This document shows, one piece after another, positions 12,601 to 21,005 of a DNA stretch of 64,000 nt. The DNA is from Patiria pectinifera (Eukaryota > Echinodermata > Asteroidea > Valvatida > Asterinidae): contig CM057142.1 in assembly GCA_029964075.1 (NCBI GenBank), positions 28,646,392 to 28,710,391 on the forward strand, written 5' to 3'. Within the stretch, counting starts at the first letter, position 1. Each line of letters starts with the position of its first letter. A program made the position numbers and the translations under genes. The notes under the pieces are model-generated. The model did not search any database. It was not told where the DNA came from and worked only from the letters and a program-made list of their open reading frames with translations.

Positions 12601-15600
12601 CGGAGGTGTCGGAAGGCAGCGAGGAGGCTGGTGATTGGACGGAAGCCTCCATCAAGCTGTGCCTGCATCTATACCTGGCCTTGTTGCCTAGCAACCACAG
12701 CCTCATACATGAGTGAGCTCTCGTTTGTTTCATTGTACTTTCATTTGTAGCTCTCCCTGTGCTATTTTCGAGTTTCACTGATATTTTGTTTTAAGTTGCC
12801 ATTTTTTAGCTAGCAACAGAAAAGATATTTACTTTTGATTGAGACATTGACGAAAAAATCCACCCACTCTTAGTATTAGAATAATTACATAAATTGGAAT
12901 TATTTGATTCAGGTGCATCTTTTCGTGCGTTAATGGGGGCAAAACGAAGCCAAATGAACCCTTTATTCAGAGGGTCGCAGAAAGTATGCGAACGTTTTTT
13001 GCTTAAGTTTGCTCATTTTTTTTAGACAAGCATTGTTGGAAATAATTCTTGGACACTTGTATGTCTTGATAATAATTCATCGTCATTCAATTTCACTCTT
13101 AGATAATAATCATAACAATAATAACCCTGGATTGGACATTTGGGAGACATCCACATAGACTTGTGCAAAATTTTTCCAACTTAAATGTGCCCTAACCCAA
13201 TGTTCCCTTGTCCTTTTTCCACGAATTTCGGTATGTTTACTAATTAGACCACAAGCAACAAATATAACCTAATTGTGACGGTAAAATTGTGCCTCTAAAG
13301 GGGGGCTGTGACATTAGGGAGACATGAAAATGTCTCCCTAATGACTGATGTCTCCCATCGTGCGAAGAAATTACGATAACTTGTCTCCTTAATGCTACCT
13401 TTACACAAATAGTTGCAAGCATACAATTTCGGCCCTTTTAAACTTTTTGTGCCCAATTAATAAATGTTGTCTTCACGTTCACTTAGAATTTCTTTTCTGT
13501 TGTGCATTTTTTTGCTCTGCAGGCTTGCGACAGTATATGTCGCCACCGCTGCTCTCATCAAAAGGACTGTTCTAAGAGTGCTTGAAGCACCGGTAAGGAA
13601 AATTAGTCTTGAACTTCTGAACAAAATGTTTGGTGCAGGTTTACATTATATCAACCTTATTTTTTTCATCAACAAATTGATACTTGTAGGTATTCACACA
13701 GCTTGGTTGCATTGTCTATGCAAAACTTTGACTTATTCTTTATCAGAATTTTGTTTTGCTAGGACTTTTAATTACAACTTTGTTCTTGCTATTTTGAAGG
13801 TGCGTGGGATGGGCATGTCTTCCCCTGAGCTGCTGTTGCTGGTTGAGAACTGCCCAAAAGGAGCAGAAACACTAGTCACTAGAATGCTACACATACTGAC
13901 TGACAGGGGTAAGTCCATGGCACTGCCAAAAGATTGTTCGTTGGGATGAAATGGATAGTTGGTTAATTGGCGGGGGATGAATTGTATCAACCCTAACCCC
14001 TGGAGCACTTTTACTAGAAAGTATCCTGAATCCGCCAAAATCCACCTATTGTGTCATGCACAAACATTTTGGTGTTGGTGACTGCTCAGTATGGAGGTAT
14101 CCTGAATCCATCAAAATCCTGCAGTACTGCTAGGCTTACAATCCTGAATCCATCAAAATCCCCGTTGTCAATATGGAGGTATCCTGAATCTGATGAAATA
14201 CTCCAAAACAGGGGTATAGATTTTGATGGATTTTGATGGATTCAAGTACGTTAGGGTTAAAGCATGATTTGTGAGCTCTTACTTTGAATGTAAATTCCTT
14301 GGTTTTTTTTTACCTAACGCAGTATTTACATGTACATCAAAATGTGCCAAAGTTCAATTTGTGTAAATTGGCTTTTTAATAAATACTCACAGTGTCATAA
14401 GTTCGCGATTTGAGTTCACGTTTACAAGTGGGCCTTAACCCTAAAGGGGCCTGGTTAATTTGACCATCTCTCAGCCGGGGGGGGGGATTTGCCCCCCCTA
14501 CGATCTCGGCCATCGAGTGACGAAAAGTTTTGAAACTCGGTACATGCATAGAGCAACTCTTCATGAACATACCCAAGAAATTTCATGACCAATGGTCAAA
14601 GGGTTTCGGAATTATGGCTAATTAATTATTCATATGTATGAATGACAATAAGCCATTTGCGTGTAACCTATACCCTTTGGGATTTACATTTGAAAAACGT
14701 CTGGTACAATGACTTGCTCAGAATGCTTGGCACATTTTAACTGTGAATTCTCCAGACCAAAGACACTGTTGCTAATCACATGATTCGGGGCAAGCTCTTG
14801 CATAGTTACTTAAGAGACGCTCAGCACCAATACATCGTTCACAATGGGTGAGAATGGCACAAAGACACCAGACCATGCCGGAGCTGGGGGTTGCTAGCAT
14901 AAGGCTTGCCCCGAATCACGTGATATAGTAACAGTCTCTTTGGTCGGGAGAATGCTAGGTTAAAACGTGCAAAGCATTGTATTAAGTCAGCGTTCCAGAT
15001 TTTATTCAAATTTAACACGCAAGTGGCTTATTCTGGTCTGTGTACACGACGTATATGGGAAAATTCAGTTCTCACGCGCCGGAAAAATTTACGCTGCGCG
15101 ACAACCCCTCGTCCGATTTATGTTTTTGGTGTCAAAAGATGCGCAAGGCTCGAGGCTAAAAAGTCATAAAAGCTTAGGGTTAAGACCATCTAAAATTTCA
15201 AGAAAATGGGAATGTAAAGTGAAGTTGATGTCATGAAACATTTGTGGCAGAATTCACAAGAGTTGACGTGTTCAGTTTTGTATAAATTAACAATGCAATG
15301 CTCTCAGTGTTGTCACAAATTCTTGTTTGTGGTTACATTAGCTTACACATTCACTTTGAGTGGATAATTGTTTGGTTTATACCAGTATCGTCGCTTTTAA
15401 TTTTCTATTCTCTCATACCAACAACCTTGGCCAACAATTTCTTAAGATTGGACAATGTTTAACAGTTTATAAAAACTTTTGTCACAGTTTTCAATGAGGT
15501 TTAGTATGCATTTTTTTAAAAATATTTTCAGTTCAATGTTTCAGTGTTTTCTGACAGCATTCCTTTTGCTTTTCATTTCATCTTTCCTCAATTTTATGTG

Positions 15601-18600
15601 ATCAGCTTAAAGATGTAAAGTGTTCAATAATGATTTACATAAAAAAATCTTTTGTTCATTTCTGAAAATTAGCTCCGCCGTCGCAAGACCTAGTGAAGCG
15701 AGTGCGTGACCTGTACTTGAAACGCGTCTCTGATGTACGCTTCTTGATCCCCGTTCTGATTGGATTGGAAAAGGTATGAACATGGAAAAGAGTACAATGT
15801 TGATGAGTTTTTGTCCATTCATGTCAGGTTCTGGACATATTGTTTTAGGCCATCAGCCTGGGGGTTTGGTCGGTATCAAATGAGGGGAATAATGTTCATT
15901 TGTGATTTTTGGCAAGGTATGCACCCCTGTAGTTGGAAAATATGTGATAGCATTGCAGCAGTGGCAGCTTTTCGGGTGCTTTTTTCAAACAATGGCGGCC
16001 ACAATATGCTTGTTACCACATATAATTAATCGGGTAACAAGCATATTGGCGGCCATTTTGAAAAAAATAACCAAAAGACTGCCACCGCTCACACTGCAAA
16101 GCTATCATACATTTTCCAACTCTAGATGTGCATACCTTGCCAAAAATCGCTATGAGTATATTGCTCCTTTCGATCATTTGAAACCAGTGGCCCAATTTTT
16201 GGACCGAAGCTGATAGCCTATTTCACAAATTTATGTGCTATGAGGAAAAATCAGCTGGTGAGAACCGGTCACGAACAATATATTTTACATGGAATTTTGC
16301 CTGGTAACCTGTTTTGGCTATTAAAGCAAACAATATCTTTGCTAGGAAAACTCCTCGAAACTGGTCCCAGATTGGATTTTTGTGCCGCAAATCTTTCTGG
16401 CCTGGGCCCAATTGCATGGGTCTGTTAACTTATAGCGAAACATCCCTACTTATCAAGCATGAAATTCTGTGCTTGCAGTTAGCATATTTCATGGATTAGC
16501 AAAGAATTATGGCTTTATGTGTATGCGTACATAACTTAAAATTCGTGCTTACAGGATTAGCACAGCTATATTTTTTTTTTTTTCTATTTTTTTTTTTTTT
16601 TGCTAGAATGGTGATTTTTTTTGGGGGGGCTAGCGCTGTTAGCACAGAATGGTAATTGTAAGCGCTGAACTCTGTGGTTATCATGAGCCATGAAATTGGG
16701 CCCAGTTCTTTAGCACTTTTGGTCTTCCATAAAAAGGCTAAAAGTAACAGTTCTTGGTCAGGACTTGACTCTGAAGAAGTCATGTTGGGAAATTCTAAAC
16801 ATTGGATTCTCAATTCCATTCCATTTCTTATAGACGATATCACAACTTTGCCAGGATTTTATAATTTTCCAATTTAGAAATGATCCATTAGAAATGAAAG
16901 TTGCAATTTGCCACAATTTTTTTTCAGAAAGAGGTGATAGCGGCCCTGCCCAAACTGATCAAGTTAAACCCCATTGTAGTCAAGGAGGTGTTCCATCGCC
17001 TGCTGATGAGTCATCAGGGGGACAACAGCGCCGGTCAGAGCCCGCTGACACCGGCCGAGCTGCTGATAGCGCTGCACAACATCGACACGTCTAAGTGTGA
17101 CATCAAATCCATCATTAAAGGTTAGCAAGGATTATGAGTGGACTGGATCAGGTACCCAGTCAACTTTGACAAAGGGTTAATTTAGAAAGTCTCCTGGATA
17201 CCAGACGCTGGGTGCCCAAGTGCATACAGAATGGGTATGTGCAAATTCAGATGACAGTTCAGGCATTTCACAATGCAGTGCGCTACCAAGAGTTTGCCAC
17301 AGAGAGTTCATTTGTCCCAGTGCATTGTGGGAGATAGTTGACAAATTCGCAGCGCGGGCTATTTGAAATTGTTAGTTTGTCCGGTCAGTACTTTCGTAAA
17401 CGTATGATTCGAGTGTGTTTGTCCTTTTCTTTTCTTTTAATCAATATGGTGTTTTTTGTAAGGCGGCAGAACGCTATGCCCCAATCCTTAACAAATTAGC
17501 TCAAGTTGTCTACTGATACACGTTCAAATGGGTCATGTTTTGTCGACCGTAAACTTGAAAAAAGGACTCTCCGTGGCAAACTCTTGGTGGCGCACTGCAT
17601 TGTGTAACACCCAAATTGTAAGTACATTGTGCCATAGACCATAACAAGCATGCTGTCGCTGCACACTCGGGGAGGCCCCTTCAATGGTAAAAGCATTGTG
17701 CAAGCTTTTGTTGAGATAATCCGTCAAGGGGCAGTTGCTTTGTACAGTAGCTGTGGCAATGTTTGTGCCATTGAAAGGGGCCTTAGTGAGGGCACAATGA
17801 TTGTAGTCTCGGAATGGTCTGTATTTATGTGTCCCAGCATACCTTGTTATCAAATACGAGATACCAAGAATGAATTATATTTTAAGTTTTTGTTACGAAG
17901 AGCAAGAGTTCATGATGTTGTATCACTTTAACCTTCTCAGATGAAATCTTTATAGCTTAAAGTGCTTTGGCAGTTTCAGGCGGTACAAGGAGTAACAGGC
18001 AGGGTGGGTTGGGCAGTGCAGGGACTCGCGGGTTAAGTTCCAATTCGTCAAATACAATTAGAAAGCTCTAATGAGGTGGTACCATTGCGGGCATGCTGCA
18101 CATGTTCTTAAAATTGATGTGTGCCTATTTTGGCAACCCAATTGCATGTGAACAACCCACATGCAAGTTTGTACCACCTAAGTATTAATGGCTTCTAAGT
18201 GAGCCTGCTGGATTAGTCTATAAGTCCACATTTTTATCTGCACAGCCACCAGCCTGTGTTTCAACGAGAAGACCATCTACACCCAAGAGGTGCTTGCCGT
18301 AGTCATGCAGCAGTTGATGGAGCAAGGCACTGTGCCCACGCTGCTCATGCGCACCGTCATCCAGTCTCTGGGCATGTATCCTAGACTCAGTGGCTTTGTC
18401 ATGAACATCCTGCAGCGGCTGATCGTCAAACAGGTCTGGAATCTGCCCAAGGTCTGGGAAGGATTTGTCAAGTGCTGCGAGGTGAGTTTTCGTAGGGTCT
18501 GACACTTTTACAGTCCACACTAACGGAAAAAAAAGTGTGACATTTAGAGGGAACCATGGACACGAGTCGATATATGAAGTAATCTGTCATGTTTTCCATC

Positions 18601-21005
18601 TTTCTACATCCAATATCCTATGAAAAACATTTCCCACCAACAAGTTCGATCAATTTCTGAGGTTTCGAGAAATTACAGAGGATTATCTTCAAGATTTAAC
18701 GTTCATAACATGGACCGACATTTCATGTTTAAGTGTTGGGAAGCAGTAAATGAAATGCATGAAGTATCACAAAAGTGTTCCTATAATGTAAAGCTATCCA
18801 TTGAGGGATTGCAACTGGCCAATCTTAGGTTAAACCTCTAGGTATTTTAACAGGGTGTACACATCTTCAAGACTTCATGTTCATAACAGGGACAGAAATT
18901 AGTTACACATTTCTGTCCATTTATAGACATGTATTAAGTTGCATCCTAATATCATAAATACTAAACTGGTTGCTTTAATGTTGAATGATACCAATTCATT
19001 ATTGAACATGTAATATAAGTGGAATATAGGCTGGATTAATTATAACAAGAACATAGAATGATTCAAGAATGTCCGTCCATGTTATGAACATTATCCTCCA
19101 TTTCATCTTAAAAGATGGCCTAGTAGTTTCCTACATAGCCAGTGAATTAGCCTTCATATTTATCAGTGCAAACACAAATAATACAGGAATGTCTGAAAAA
19201 CAGAAATAAGCAAAAAACCTGCTTTGAAATCCACCTCCCATGTCTCACCTATAAAGTTATCAGTTGTAACCGTTAGTGTGGACAGACCCAAATACGATTA
19301 TTTCACATGATGTCAAAAATTCTTGTTTTCATTCTCTTTAATGCTGATTATGAAATTGCCTCAAAAATAGGAAAGCATCTATCCATACACTCAACATTTC
19401 GGTCCTCTAAACACGTCCAGGCTCCAAATTCTCTAACTTGTCTTAATTTTGTTTTTGTGTTTTGATCTTGTAGCGCACCAAGCCCCAGTCCTTTCAGGTT
19501 CTTCTGCAGCTTCCAGCCGACCAGCTCAAGAATGTCTTTGAGATGAGCCCAGATTTGCGCACTCCGATGCTGGCACACGTGCAGACCTTCACACCACATC
19601 AGGTAAACGATCTTTAAGACCCAACGTTTAACTCTAACACTCCTGGATCATTTTAGACCAAACAGTCAGATTTTGAGGCCATTTGGTCTCAAAAGCTGAA
19701 AAATTCATTTGTTCACCTCTAAATCTTACTAATTTCAGATTATCTTAATTTTCATCCGTTTTGCTTTTTCATGGTGAACAAAAATGAAAAGCGGTTACAG
19801 ATTCCATTAGTAATTTTAAATGCTAAGTGCTAAATTTGAAGAATATTGGTTTTCTGAAATCACAGCAATCACACATTCCGCCAGCCATCATGGCAGTCCT
19901 AGAAAAGGATCCGCTGGCCGAAAAAAAGAAGAAGGAAGAGGAGGAACGAAAGAAACTTTCGGAAGAGCTGAGGATCAAAAAGGAGGCGGAAGAAAAACAG
20001 AAGGAGGAAGAGCGCCTACTCAAGGAAAAGCTGGCCGAGGAGCGGCGCAAGCAGGAGAAGCTGAAAAAGGAGGCCGCTGAGAAGGCCGCCAAGGAAAAGG
20101 CAGAGAAGTTGAAAGCCCAGCGGGAGGCGGAGGAAAAGAAGAGGAAAGAAGCCGAAGAAAAACTGGCCAGGGAGAGGCAGGAGAAGATGAGAGCCGAGCA
20201 AGAGGCCAGCCTGAAGGCAGCCAGGGAGGCAGGGGAGAGAGTGGCCAGGGAAGCCAGAGAGAAAAGGGAGAAGAGAGAAGCGGCCAGGGAAGCCGGACTG
20301 AAAGCGGCACGAGAAGCCATGGAGAAGAAAGAGGCCGAGGAAAAGGCCCGGAGACAAGAGGAGCAAAGAAAGGCAGCACTGGCTCGACAGGAGGAAATGG
20401 AAAAGAAGAAGAGGGAGGAGGAGTTAAAAAAGCAAGAAGCGATAAAGAAAAAAGAGGAAGAAGACGAGAGGAGACAGAAGGAGGAAGAAAAGAGGAAACA
20501 AGAGGAGAGAACGAAACAGGAAGAGGAACGGAAAAAACAGGAACTGGAGGCAGAGAGAAAACGACAAGAACAAATTGAGGAGGAACAGAAAACACAAGAA
20601 ACTGTGACAGTTAAGCAAGAGGCAATTGAGACAGAGGAACCGGAGCCGGCAGTAGAAGAGATGCTCCCAAAGATTAAACTAGAGAAACTAGACGAGGAAA
20701 CACCAGAAGCCACCATTGGAGGCGAGATTAAAATTAAGGATGAAATTGAGGATGAGACAGAGGAGGAAGCGACTGAGACGCCATCTCAGGAGACCACGGA
20801 AGAAGAAAGCCAGTCCTCTGATGCACTCGCCTCAGCTGATACTGAGAGTGTAGATACTGAGGAAGGGCTACACTCTGAGGAGATGCAGTCACCCTCGGTA
20901 AGGGGGCGAGGAAGGGGAAGAGGACGAGGGCGTGGAAGGGGAGCCAAAAAGACTGCAACGCCATCCCCCTCGGGTACGAGGAAGAGCACGAGGAAAAAGA
21001 ACTAG
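438..21005 (+). CDS. SYMPK: Symplekin, 3' two-thirds of the gene (16 exons, 5' end outside the window)
   Basis: Symplekin is the nuclear scaffold that joins CPSF and CstF in cleavage and polyadenylation, and also serves histone pre-mRNA processing. Joining 438-635, 2053-2199, 4772-4847, 5407-5589, 6432-6518, 7351-7543, 8856-8937, 10377-10559, 12534-12712, 13523-13592, 13800-13908, 15673-15773, 16928-17120, 18246-18481, 19474-19602 and 19866-21005 gives 3306 nt in one open frame (1101 aa plus stop). All introns are GT-AG and all phases agree. The protein follows vertebrate symplekin in order, with signature stretches [37 protein letters not shown] and VMQQLMEQ. The middle and C-terminal conserved region (Symplekin_C family) is present. 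The N-terminal HEAT domain that binds Ssu72 in other animals would be upstream of the window. After the conserved part the protein does not resemble the Pro-rich vertebrate tail; it has a long charged helix instead. Identity is near certain; exact ends of a few exons are inferred from consensus and phase. Confidence 0.96.
1385..1735. repeat. Dispersed repeat, copy A (SYMPK intron)
   Basis: Shares a series of ordered blocks with 9370-10265: a block around ctttcgagagccc, a block with gggacacac, then gtgagcgtca, then ctccccaa, then acagaaccca (or acagagccca). Spacing differs because copy B holds insertions. The class is unknown and there is no coding capacity. Confidence 0.7.
2053..2199 (+). CDS. 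SYMPK: SYMPK window exon 2
   Basis: Encodes 49 codons ([18 protein letters not shown] then [17 protein letters not shown]), clearly matching the vertebrate LPETMP...YTP...IKHLARLM segment. The acceptor is gacag; the donor is GAG followed by gtaaac. Phase 0 to 0. Confidence 0.95.
2305..3065 (-). pseudogene. 3' end of a non-LTR retrotransposon (LINE), broken
   Basis: The minus strand encodes [19 protein letters not shown] followed by a further 80 or so residues typical of the C-terminal end of CR1/jockey-type reverse transcriptase ORFs. The upstream piece with [12 protein letters not shown] is in another frame, so the copy is frameshifted. Downstream on the minus strand come a short 3' UTR containing ATTCAGCC...GGCTG and a tail of ATT-like repeats (2305-2328). 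This is a 5'-truncated dead copy in a SYMPK intron. Confidence 0.75.
3478..3690 (-). repeat. Second LINE 3' tail
   Basis: Minus-strand sequence with ATTCAGCCCGCAGGCTG (around 3550) followed by an ATT microsatellite (3480-3525). It resembles the tail of the element at 2305-3065. No coding part remains. Confidence 0.55.
3851..4356. mobile_element. Non-autonomous hAT-like element
   Basis: The ends are imperfect inverted repeats of the hAT style, TAGTGCTGTGCAG... and, read from the other end, TAACGGTGTGCAACTAGTC. They are flanked by an 8-bp direct repeat: ATTCTAAA at 3843-3850 and ATTCTGAA at 4357-4364, 7 of 8 matching. The interior contains several GACTAGTC-like motifs and no transposase ORF. 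Confidence 0.7.
4772..4847 (+). CDS. SYMPK: SYMPK window exon 3
   Basis: Short acidic exon ([20 protein letters not shown]). The acceptor is ttcaattag; the donor is G followed by gtgaga. It ends in phase 1 and completes a Gly codon with the next exon. This is a weakly conserved linker, supported by frame continuity. Confidence 0.88.
5407..5589 (+). CDS. SYMPK: SYMPK window exon 4
   Basis: Encodes [11 protein letters not shown], then [13 protein letters not shown] and [14 protein letters not shown], matching the vertebrate FRLSDVLKPL and LGAVKRIL region. The acceptor is ccatttcag; the donor is a strong gtaagt. Phase 1 to 1. Confidence 0.94.
5640..6290. repeat. Intron segment rich in repeated CG-containing words
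   Basis: Between SYMPK exons 4 and 5, words such as acgcgtcgta, cgtaactt and gacgc occur repeatedly in both orientations. This suggests an old fold-back element, but I could not set clear ends. Confidence 0.35.
6432..6518 (+). CDS. SYMPK: SYMPK window exon 5
   Basis: Encodes [20 protein letters not shown] and SQFGGDLFP, matching vertebrate QVRIKILASLVTQF. The acceptor is gctcag; the donor is gtaagt. Phase 1 to 1. Confidence 0.94.
6528..6700 (-). mobile_element. tRNA-derived SINE-like element
   Basis: On the minus strand, a tRNA-like head (about 6608-6680) has an A-box-like TGGTCGAGTGG (complement of 6665-6675) and a consensus B box GGTTCGAGTCC (complement of 6621-6631). It is followed by a non-tRNA tail (6528-6586). 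That tail recurs without the head at 10088-10147, which is what marks it as an element rather than an isolated tRNA gene. A degenerate Ser/Leu-type tRNA is the alternative for the head alone. Confidence 0.65.
7351..7543 (+). CDS. SYMPK: SYMPK window exon 6
   Basis: Encodes [20 protein letters not shown] and later [11 protein letters not shown], matching vertebrate [20 protein letters not shown] and the PDQKDG motif. The acceptor is gatccag; the donor is GG followed by gtgaga. It starts in phase 1 and ends in phase 2. Confidence 0.96.
7590..8540. repeat. CA-rich minisatellite with a 238-bp higher-order unit
   Basis: The plus strand is built from variants of CCCAACCTCAACCCAAA with very little G. 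The segment beginning CAAAAAACTCATCC recurs at 7769, 8007 and 8245, exactly 238 bp apart, with the following 200 bp nearly unchanged. It starts about 45 bp after the exon 6 donor. Open frames through it (Pro/Gln/Lys/Asn/Thr) are low-complexity read-through and not coding. Confidence 0.92.
8856..8937 (+). CDS. SYMPK: SYMPK window exon 7
   Basis: Encodes [20 protein letters not shown] then IRKFCEDE. The acceptor is tattccag; the donor is GAG followed by gtacag. It lies just after the long CA-rich minisatellite intron. Phase 2 to 0. Confidence 0.95.
9835..10005. mobile_element. Fold-back MITE (long near-perfect palindrome)
   Basis: The left arm runs from caaatattgaatgc to the centre at about 9922, and the right arm returns to gcattcaatatttg. 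Arms of about 80 bp pair almost throughout, including ggtgatccatgga (9889-9901) with tccatggatcacc. No ORF. Confidence 0.8.
10088..10147 (-). mobile_element. SINE tail fragment
   Basis: Matches the tail of the element at 6528-6586, including aggttttgcccttcacc and actgtatactcagtgtg. The tRNA-like head is missing. Confidence 0.65.
10377..10559 (+). CDS. SYMPK: SYMPK window exon 8
   Basis: Encodes 61 codons with [32 protein letters not shown] and [15 protein letters not shown], a HEAT-like helical repeat. The acceptor is tgttag; the donor is gtaaga. Phase 0 to 0. Confidence 0.95.
10590..11755. repeat. SYMPK: 30-bp minisatellite in a SYMPK intron
   Basis: Tandem copies of a 30-bp unit (tccttacaatcctcacaag plus tccatcaaaag), almost perfect from about 10800 to 11750. 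A degenerate leading edge from 10590 has shorter units. It begins about 30 bp after the exon 8 donor. Because 30 is a multiple of 3, long repetitive frames appear on both strands (minus-strand repeat [10 protein letters not shown]); these are not genes. Confidence 0.95.
12534..12712 (+). CDS. SYMPK: SYMPK window exon 9
   Basis: Encodes [15 protein letters not shown] and, after a variable linker, [20 protein letters not shown] and HSLIHE. The second part is the vertebrate [20 protein letters not shown] block. The acceptor is actcag; the donor is gtgagc. Phase 0 to 2. Confidence 0.95.
13523..13592 (+). CDS. SYMPK: SYMPK window exon 10
   Basis: Encodes [20 protein letters not shown] then LEAP, matching vertebrate [20 protein letters not shown]. 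The acceptor is ctctgcag; the donor is gtaagg. Phase 2 to 0. Confidence 0.96.
13800..13908 (+). CDS. SYMPK: SYMPK window exon 11 (start of Symplekin_C)
   Basis: Encodes [20 protein letters not shown] and [16 protein letters not shown], nearly invariant from invertebrates to human. The acceptor is ttgaag; the donor is gtaagt. Phase 0 to 1. Confidence 0.97.
13990..14250. repeat. Cluster of short repeats in direct and inverted order
   Basis: The word atcctgaatccatcaaaatc and variants occur about five times, and its complement (gattttgatggatt) twice at 14218-14241. Non-coding intron sequence. Confidence 0.6.
14728..14975. mobile_element. Fold-back MITE
   Basis: The left arm (gcacattttaac, then ctccagaccaaagaca, then attcggggcaagct) pairs with the right arm (aggcttgccccgaat, tctctttggtcgggag, gttaaaacgtgc). 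Arms are about 75-80 bp around a loop of about 90 bp. No ORF. Confidence 0.75.
15673..15773 (+). CDS. SYMPK: SYMPK window exon 12
   Basis: Encodes [20 protein letters not shown] then [14 protein letters not shown], matching vertebrate [20 protein letters not shown]. The acceptor is aaattag; the donor is gtatga. Phase 1 to 0. Confidence 0.97.
15897..16160. mobile_element. Fold-back MITE
   Basis: The left arm begins gatttttggcaaggtatgca (15904) and the right arm ends tgcataccttgccaaaaatc (16129-16148). Between them ggcggccacaatatgcttgt (15994-16013) pairs with aacaagcatattggcggcca. Arms are nearly 120 bp with a very short centre. Confidence 0.8.
16396..16705. mobile_element. MITE with GGGCCCAATT ends
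   Basis: Starts tgggcccaattgcatggg and ends ccatgaaattgggcccag, inverted. The interior has words such as gtgcttgcagttagca and ctgttagcac. The same ends occur at 24001-24208. It contains a long T run (16568-16601). Confidence 0.7.
16928..17120 (+). CDS. SYMPK: SYMPK window exon 13
   Basis: Encodes [26 protein letters not shown], a short variable loop ([12 protein letters not shown]) and [20 protein letters not shown]. The acceptor is ttttttcag; the donor is gttagc, a weaker type. Phase 0 to 1. Confidence 0.97.
17200..17880. repeat. Complex inverted-repeat region
   Basis: gcagtgcgctaccaagagtt (17276-17295) and the following tgccacagagag are inverted at 17565-17600 (ctctccgtggcaaactct then ggtggcgcactgc). 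A second pair, ccccttcaatgg and ccattgaaagggg, lies at about 17677-17688 and 17768-17780. Probably nested fold-back elements. Confidence 0.6.
18246..18481 (+). CDS. SYMPK: SYMPK window exon 14
   Basis: Encodes [60 protein letters not shown] and [12 protein letters not shown], the most conserved block of the C-terminal domain. The acceptor is tgcacag; the donor is gtgagt. Phase 1 to 0. Confidence 0.97.
18482..19473 (+). other. SYMPK: SYMPK intron without recognised features
   Basis: AT-rich intron between exons 14 and 15. I see no repeat, RNA gene or additional exon. The phases of the two flanking exons agree without one. Confidence 0.7.
19474..19602 (+). CDS. SYMPK: SYMPK window exon 15
   Basis: Encodes [20 protein letters not shown] and [14 protein letters not shown], 43 codons. 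The acceptor is cttgtag; the donor is gtaaac. It ends the classical conserved domain. Phase 0 to 0. Confidence 0.97.
19866..21005 (+). CDS. SYMPK: SYMPK last exon: charged helix, acidic segment and RG-repeat tail
   Basis: The exon opens with [17 protein letters not shown], the end of the family match. About 230 residues then consist almost only of E, K, R, A and Q. There is hardly any Pro or Gly, and acidic and basic residues alternate, as in a single alpha-helix or long coiled coil (about 19910-20600). Next comes an acidic, Ser/Thr-rich segment (about 20600-20895) carrying VKQE (20610-20621), IKLE (20673-20684) and IKDE (20733-20744), which fit the SUMO consensus. It ends with seven RG dipeptides and a basic tail, then TAG at 21003-21005. 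Vertebrate symplekin has a shorter Pro/Ser-rich tail here. Antisense open frames over this exon are composition artefacts of its GA-rich strand. Confidence 0.95.
   Translation, partial: QSHIPPAIMAVLEKDPLAEKKKKEEEERKKLSEELRIKKEAEEKQKEEERLLKEKLAEERRKQEKLKKEAAEKAAKEKAEKLKAQREAEEKKRKEAEEKLARERQEKMRAEQEASLKAAREAGERVAREAREKREKREAAREAGLKAAREAMEKKEAEEKARRQEEQRKAALARQEEMEKKKREEELKKQEAIKKKEEEDERRQKEEEKRKQEERTKQEEERKKQELEAERKRQEQIEEEQKTQETVTVKQEAIETEEPEPAVEEMLPKIKLEKLDEETPEATIGGEIKIKDEIEDETEEEATETPSQETTEEESQSSDALASADTESVDTEEGLHSEEMQSPSVRGRGRGRGRGRGRGAKKTATPSPSGTRKSTRKKN

Noticed and set aside
19823..20716. 297-codon Ser/Phe-rich frame on the minus strand
   Set aside because: Shadow of the GA-rich last exon of SYMPK; composition is only Ser/Phe/Leu and there is no splice or domain support.
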